A DNA stretch of 35,082 nt from Clostridia bacterium (GTDB lineage: Bacteria; Bacillota; Clostridia; Christensenellales; DTU072). Each line of letters begins with the position of its first letter. Within the stretch, counting starts at the first letter, position 1. This document shows positions 31,301-35,082 of this stretch, one piece after another. Where the stretch lies: contig JAFVAC010000077.1 of the NCBI GenBank assembly GCA_017476265.1, positions 1-35,082 of the forward strand. The letters run 5' to 3'. The notes under the pieces were generated by a model. It was not told the origin of the DNA. It ran no database searches and saw only the letters and a list, made by a program, of their open reading frames with translations. The position numbers were made by a program, and so were the translations under genes.

Positions 31301-34195
31301 GAGTACGACTACGTCTATACTTTCACGCCGAACGACGCGGAAAATTATGCCACCTATGAAAATACCAAGACGCTCAATGCGATCGCCCCGGCAGTCGTCT
31401 CCATCGAATTATCCGGGCTCTATAAAACGGAGTATTTTGCCTTTGAGACTTTCGAGCCCTACGGATTGATCGTCACGGCGACTTACGTCAACGGCAAACA
31501 GAGCGAGGTGTCCGGATACGAATACGAATATGCGAACGGAGAGGAGAGTTTTCTCTGCGTCGGAGAGACGGCGGAAGTGGGAGGTGTGACCGTGTACGTC
31601 AACGTCGTCACGGTACGGTATGACGGGTTCGAGCAAGATCTGTCGCTCTACGTCCATAGGATAGGCGTGGAGACGCCCGCGGACGAATCTCTCTATCGCT
31701 ACGACGGGGAGGAAAAGACGCTCGGCGTCGGCAACAACGAAGCGTATCTGGTCACAGGAGAGGTCGTCGGGACCGAGGTCGGCGACTATACCGCCACGGC
31801 TACGCTCATCGACGGGACGAACTACTATTTCGGTGAAGAGTCCGATCCGAAGACGTCTTGTCAGATCGAGTGGAGTATCCTAAAAGGGCAAGTGTCGGTA
31901 CCGCAAACAGCCGATTCACTTGTCTACAACGGGCACGATCTCTCTTGCGGGATCCCAAGTAGCGCTTTCTACGATATATCGGGTACGGCGACAGCCGTTG
32001 ACGCAGGGGCGTACCGGGTCCTGTTGCGCTTACGGAATGAACAAAACTACGAATGGGCGAACGGGACGACGGCAGAGATCGCTCTCGATTGGTCTATCGC
32101 CGAAAAGCCCGTCTCCTATCCGGTCCCCGAAGAGCGTGAATATCTCTATGACGGGACAGAGAAGACCTTTGCGTATTCCTTGTCGGAGGAGACCGCCGTC
32201 GAAGTGACGGGGGATCGACGCACCGCGGCGGGGACGAGCGACGTCGTCTTTACTTTGGTGAGTGAAAACTACGTCTGTACGCTTGGCGGCAAGGACGCCT
32301 ATACCTTGTCCTGGACCATTGAGAGGGCAAAGTTCGACTATCCCGTGGCGGTGGACAAGACGTACGTCTATAGCGAGCAGACGCAATACTTTGAATACGT
32401 CGCGGGCGACTACTGCTACACGAGCGGACGTTCGGCGACAGACGCCGGGTCGTACGACGTCGCCTTCCGACTGTCCGATCCCAATTACGCTTGGCATGAT
32501 GGGAGTACCGACGAGTATGTGCTGGAGTTTGTCATCCTGCCCAAGGAGACGGCATTACCTGTCTCGAAGGTCGCTTCTTTCGTCTACGACGGGACGACCA
32601 AGTTCTTCTCGTACGACGTTTCCTTTGCCGAAGTGTCGGTCACAGGGGACAGAGGGATAGAAGCCAAAGAGTATGAAGCGGTTTTTTCGCTGAAGAGTGA
32701 GAACTTTTGCTGGAGCGACGGTTCTCACGCCGATCGCACGCTGTATTGGACGATCGAGCCGGGTACGATCGGCGTGCCCACGGCTGCCGTGACGAACTTT
32801 TTGTATGACGGTACGCCGAAGTCGCTTCTGATCGCCGGGTCCGACGCATACGAAGTGGAGGGTGCCCGGGAGACGAACGCCGGAGAGTATGCCGCGAGCG
32901 TGAACCTAGTCGATGACAACTATATTTGGTCGGACGGCACGCGCTCGGTCAAGTACATCGAGTGGTCGATATCCCCCGTTCGTGTGGAGAAGCCGGTTTT
33001 TGTCGGCAAATATCCCGTCTATACCGGCTCCGTCATAACGGCGGAGATCACCCGGGATCCGGCATATGTTATTACAGGCGACAAACAGACGACGGTCAAT
33101 CACTATACCGCCTCCGTCAATCTGTCCGACAGGAGGAATTACGTCTGGACGGACGGTACCACGGGGACGGTGGAGATCGACTGGGAAATCGTCACCCGAG
33201 TCCTTACGCTGGAAGTGGGGGCGACGTCCTATCCGTACACGGGTGAGACGGTACGCCTTTTGGCGAGCGCAGGTCCGATCGCTGTCACGTCGGGGACGAC
33301 GGCAATAGACGCGGGATCGTATCGGGCGACCTTCGATCTGCCCGATAAGAGCAACAACGTCTGGTCGGACGGCACCACGGCGCAGAAAGTCGTGGAGTGG
33401 TCCGTCACGCCCGCCAGAGTGGAGAAGCCTTCGGTAGTCGGGGACAGCGTGTACTCCGCTTTCGGCGCGACAGCCAGGATCCCGGCGGGAGAAAGGTATG
33501 TCGTCAGCGACGACTTCGCTACCGACGTGGGAGAATATACCGCTACGGTATCGCTCCGCGACAAAAAGAATACCGTTTGGTCCGACGGGACCATCGCCGA
33601 TCTTAAGCCGGTCTGGCATATTTTGCCCGCAAGAGTGGACCGCCCCGTCAAAGTGTCCGATCTCGCCTATACGGGCGGACAACAGCGCGTGGAGATCATA
33701 GCGGACGACCCGGTGACGATCACCGGAGACGTGGGGCTTAACGTCGGGCAGTATGTGGCTATAGCCGCATTGTCCGACAAGAAAAACTTTTGCTGGACGG
33801 ACGGGACGACGACGGACGTCGAGATCCGGTGGGCGATCTACGGCGTGACGCTCAGCGTAGACGGGAAAGAGGATCTGTCTTCGTATATCCTCGGCGCGCC
33901 TCTGCCCACGCCCACGAAAGAGGGGTACGTCTTCGGCGGATGGTACACTGACGCCTCGTTTGCGGGGAGCCCTGTGACCGCGTTGAGCGAGATCACGGAC
34001 GATACCGTCCTGTATGCCAAATGGACGGAAGAGACGACTCCCGTCGATCAGGGCGAAGGCGTGGTCGGAAAGTCCGGCGGAGGACTGTCCACGTCCGCCA
34101 TTATCGGCATCGTCATAGCAGGCATCGGCGCGTTGATCGCGGTAGGGATCATCATACTTGCCCTTTCCCGCCGTCCGAGAAGAAGGGATTACTAA
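28331..34195 (+). CDS. Giant repeat surface protein (GLUG, 72-residue repeats, InlB-type repeat, TM anchor)
   Basis: The protein has 1954 residues, with GGAGGG 4 nt before the ATG. A signal peptide (about 1-38, AYAG) is followed by a beta-helical region (about 40-540) with repeated GGIVG/GGLVG turns of the GLUG type. An Ig-like stretch follows (about 650-720), then three ~80-residue repeats containing YNADP-NY. Next come ten tandem ~72-residue repeats (from about 1113 to 1836), each of the form VYDG...TGD...DAGEY-A...L-D-NY-WSDGT...I-W-I. A Listeria-Bacteroides (InlB B-type) repeat with GYVFGGWYTD is at about 1838-1900. The C-terminus has one TM helix (about 1918-1943) and the tail RRPRRRDY; there is no LPXTG motif. 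It looks like a long cell-surface stalk, perhaps an adhesin, with ligand unknown. Confidence 0.88.
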   Translation: MHDVRNIKRLFLGTVTFLFAVIVAVAALTSGGSAAYAGTAWDGTIAAGFSAGTGTEEDPYIVTDGAELAYLASVVNGGDDLAGKFVRQTADIDLGDEAWTPIGTSVEYVSGTDPETGEDVIDLSVKNFNGTFYADPDKKITNLSVSGVYSAGLFGYVGETGTVRSVSVVGATLAANDFLGAVCGSNDGVISECSASDVTGAVEPGQSGISAGGLVGVSYGTVSSCLSFNASISGFVTVGGVVGSDVNKEIFDGEGELVGTTPTYLRDCAINGATLSATDLVGGVVGLCEGTAERLFSTSGTLSLVGTNVGGILGAQSGTLSYAKLSSELSVTADELFGGIVGTLTGDASDCVFAPEAFSLTYGESTLAGGIVGTVGEDGTLSHSYAMDLLLNNSAITGGAVGQNAGAISECFVVGRVSGAIVGGLVGDNGGTVEKVLFVGKNASSVLGVTGTDAVGGIVGHNGGSVDYALSVANLSLLDDDHRGGIAGTNGGTVSHSFYDGGAVYDDEDDFAYSLSDMTSAYLSLPDSVFVQSEGDLPVIKYFSTYSGASVVGLTDLYATDMSEATNVDLSVTATLDGDPYSTKTGLYLQLPAVSMPGYDFSGWESSGEIYPIYTLVEDGDYVAKLTLKEIVLGAQSDDIDKTFDETEETIAVAFSHYFAPTYQWYYSSDGSSYEAIVGADQATYGVEFVAQSGYYYLSATVTDGLDTVVKDNSSTPILVSIGKATYSSAAHPAIDGGTYRADGRLSDFALNAGFFWADGDVRPTCGQTSYPAIYNADPNNYDNFSLAISLTLDKAEYANVTHPRLDLGRYTGATLEEYGGLNEGYVWIDGTVVPNVAWSAGVIVERNYAARYNADPVNYNDYNLNVSVYLDRAQYGNVEYDVLYGVYDPAKTLADYTLVSADYAWIDDTIVPRCGNNGAGYGAVYCADPINFEPYRFLIDIELDRAPTTVTVPVEEGPYYEGDELPDISISTSSVPGNVAWTETILRLGEYDYVYTFTPNDAENYATYENTKTLNAIAPAVVSIELSGLYKTEYFAFETFEPYGLIVTATYVNGKQSEVSGYEYEYANGEESFLCVGETAEVGGVTVYVNVVTVRYDGFEQDLSLYVHRIGVETPADESLYRYDGEEKTLGVGNNEAYLVTGEVVGTEVGDYTATATLIDGTNYYFGEESDPKTSCQIEWSILKGQVSVPQTADSLVYNGHDLSCGIPSSAFYDISGTATAVDAGAYRVLLRLRNEQNYEWANGTTAEIALDWSIAEKPVSYPVPEEREYLYDGTEKTFAYSLSEETAVEVTGDRRTAAGTSDVVFTLVSENYVCTLGGKDAYTLSWTIERAKFDYPVAVDKTYVYSEQTQYFEYVAGDYCYTSGRSATDAGSYDVAFRLSDPNYAWHDGSTDEYVLEFVILPKETALPVSKVASFVYDGTTKFFSYDVSFAEVSVTGDRGIEAKEYEAVFSLKSENFCWSDGSHADRTLYWTIEPGTIGVPTAAVTNFLYDGTPKSLLIAGSDAYEVEGARETNAGEYAASVNLVDDNYIWSDGTRSVKYIEWSISPVRVEKPVFVGKYPVYTGSVITAEITRDPAYVITGDKQTTVNHYTASVNLSDRRNYVWTDGTTGTVEIDWEIVTRVLTLEVGATSYPYTGETVRLLASAGPIAVTSGTTAIDAGSYRATFDLPDKSNNVWSDGTTAQKVVEWSVTPARVEKPSVVGDSVYSAFGATARIPAGERYVVSDDFATDVGEYTATVSLRDKKNTVWSDGTIADLKPVWHILPARVDRPVKVSDLAYTGGQQRVEIIADDPVTITGDVGLNVGQYVAIAALSDKKNFCWTDGTTTDVEIRWAIYGVTLSVDGKEDLSSYILGAPLPTPTKEGYVFGGWYTDASFAGSPVTALSEITDDTVLYAKWTEETTPVDQGEGVVGKSGGGLSTSAIIGIVIAGIGALIAVGIIILALSRRPRRRDY

Positions 34196-34215
34196 ACCTT
34201 ATTGAGGAGAGGAAT

Positions 34216-34896
34216 ATGCAAAAGAAAAGGCTTTTTAACGCTCTGTCGCTTGTCGGCAATCTGACGATCCTTTTCGTCACGGCGACGATCATCACCGAAA
34301 ATTTCCGCTCCGATATCGCAATATTGACGACGCTTTTGATCACCGACGGCTGGGGACTCTTCCGGTACTTCACCGTATTGAGCAACGTGCTCATGGCGCT
34401 CGTCTCCGCCGCGACTCTGTACTACAACGTACGCAATATCGTCCGGGACGAATACGTCTTCCCGGCGGTGCTTATGAAGATAAAATTCGCTGCGACGACC
34501 GCCGTCTCGGTGACCTTTTTGACGGTCGTCTTCTTCCTCAGCCCGATGTTTTCGATCGGCGGATCGGGCTACTTCACGCTATTTGCGGGGAACAACTTTT
34601 TTATGCACTTCTCCACGCCTGTCATCGCCATATTGACTTTTATTCTCTTTGAACGGACCGAACTGAAGTTCGTCGAAAGTTTGTACGGCGTCATACCGAC
34701 CTTTTTGTACTCTATCCTGTACGTTTTGACGGTGGCGGTCTTCAAGGTGTGGGAGGACTTTTACGGTTTCACCTTTGGCGGGCAGGTCTTTATCATCCCG
34801 ATCAGCCTTGTGGTGATGTACGCGGCGACCTTTGGGATCGCTGTCGGACTCCGCGCTCTCCAAAAGTTATGCATGAAAAAAGTCTCCTTGGAGTGA
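34216..34896 (+). CDS. Six-TM membrane protein, Pr6Pr-like
   Basis: The protein has 226 residues. The ATG at 34216 was chosen because GAGGAGAGG lies just upstream; a longer frame would overlap the previous gene out of phase. Six hydrophobic segments are visible. FRYFTVLSNVLMALV in the second and NNFFMHFSTPVIAILTF in the fourth, with an intramembrane His and Asn, match the general pattern of the Pr6Pr-type integral membrane family as I remember it. The biochemical role of that family is unknown. The gene starts 20 nt after the giant surface protein and is probably co-transcribed, but a functional link is not evident. Confidence 0.75.
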   Translation: MQKKRLFNALSLVGNLTILFVTATIITENFRSDIAILTTLLITDGWGLFRYFTVLSNVLMALVSAATLYYNVRNIVRDEYVFPAVLMKIKFAATTAVSVTFLTVVFFLSPMFSIGGSGYFTLFAGNNFFMHFSTPVIAILTFILFERTELKFVESLYGVIPTFLYSILYVLTVAVFKVWEDFYGFTFGGQVFIIPISLVVMYAATFGIAVGLRALQKLCMKKVSLE

Positions 34897-34951
34897 CGCC
34901 CCTCCCGCCCACCCACCCCGGGGCGTAACCTAAAAGGATAAAACTCCAAGG
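34886..34951 (+). terminator. Two-tiered hairpin after the Pr6Pr-like gene
   Basis: CCTTGGAGT (34886-34894) pairs with ACTCCAAGG (34943-34951). Inside it ACGCCCC (34896-34902) pairs with GGGGCGT (34920-34926). An A-rich rather than T-rich stretch follows, so intrinsic termination is uncertain; the structure could also stabilise the mRNA end. Confidence 0.4.
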
Positions 34952-34970
34952 TAAAAAATATAAAAACGGC

Positions 34971-34999
34971 TTGCAAAACTCCAACCGATGTGGTAATAT
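34971..34999 (+). promoter_or_regulatory. Promoter of the tRNA-Gly gene
   Basis: TTGCAA (34971-34976) and TAATAT (34994-34999) have a 17-bp spacer, and the -10 box ends 18 nt before the mature tRNA 5' end. Confidence 0.6.
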
Positions 35000-35017
35000 A
35001 GTCATTGCATCGGAAGT

Positions 35018-35082
35018 GCGAATGTAGTTTAATGGTAAAACAGCAGCTTCCCAAGCTGCGGTCGTGGGTTCGATTCCCATCA
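35018..35082 (+). tRNA. tRNA-Gly, anticodon CCC (3' end outside the window)
   Basis: The acceptor 5' strand GCGAATG, a D-arm with GTTT/AAAC, an anticodon stem GCAGC/GCTGC around TTCCCAA (anticodon CCC) and a T-arm with TTCGATT are all present. The window ends before the 3' acceptor strand, so about 10 nt are missing. CCC reads GGG codons. Confidence 0.93.

Overview
The window looks like a chromosome segment of an uncultured, probably gut-associated Firmicute of class Clostridia. Three things suggest this: lipoproteins and surface proteins anchored by a transmembrane helix plus a basic tail, teichoic-acid-type genes (a TagD-like cytidylyltransferase and a TagB/TagF-like transferase), and a reductase-terminated NRPS of the kind known from gut Clostridia. 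A placement near Christensenellales is only an impression.

Region 1 (1-11.8 kb) is a surface-protein locus bracketed by two direct copies of a ~227-bp intergenic element (246-472 and 11544-11770). The left copy is preceded by extra 100-bp tandem units, and the repeated core can fold into a three-way junction. Inside lie a membrane-anchored extracellular beta-helix protein with a cytoplasmic LuxR-type HTH, then a likely operon: a small LuxR-HTH protein, a collagen-like lipoprotein, a TM-anchored protein with a Cys cluster, and two lipoproteins with Gly-rich linkers, ending at a terminator near 10.8 kb. The next ~650 bp are scar tissue: a short N-terminal stub resembling PLD-like/SNF2 helicases on the minus strand, and a 5'-truncated copy of the last lipoprotein.

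Region 2 (11.9-24.1 kb) is the most interesting part. An XRE regulator with two TM helices and a zinc ribbon precedes a compact, overlapping four-gene set: a 2407-residue NRPS (C-A-T-C-A-T-R, predicted to release an N-acyl dipeptide aldehyde), a MATE exporter fused to an RsbW-like ATPase domain, an RsbV/SpoIIAA-like STAS protein, and a transmembrane SpoIIE-type phosphatase fused to a second RsbW-like domain. This is a full partner-switching set inside a biosynthetic operon, with no sigma factor and with one kinase domain physically attached to the exporter. I propose that it gates export or synthesis of the peptide rather than, or as well as, transcription.

Region 3 (24.1-35.1 kb) holds a LURP-one/YxjI-like protein and, after a bidirectional terminator, a minus-strand cell-envelope operon (GlfT2-like glycosyltransferase, TagB/F-like glycerophosphotransferase, TagD). 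It then has a divergent 1954-residue surface protein with GLUG-type and ten ~72-residue repeats, a six-TM Pr6Pr-like membrane protein, and a tRNA-Gly(CCC) cut by the window edge. The glycosyltransferase contains an in-frame pair of a 27-bp REP-like repeat.
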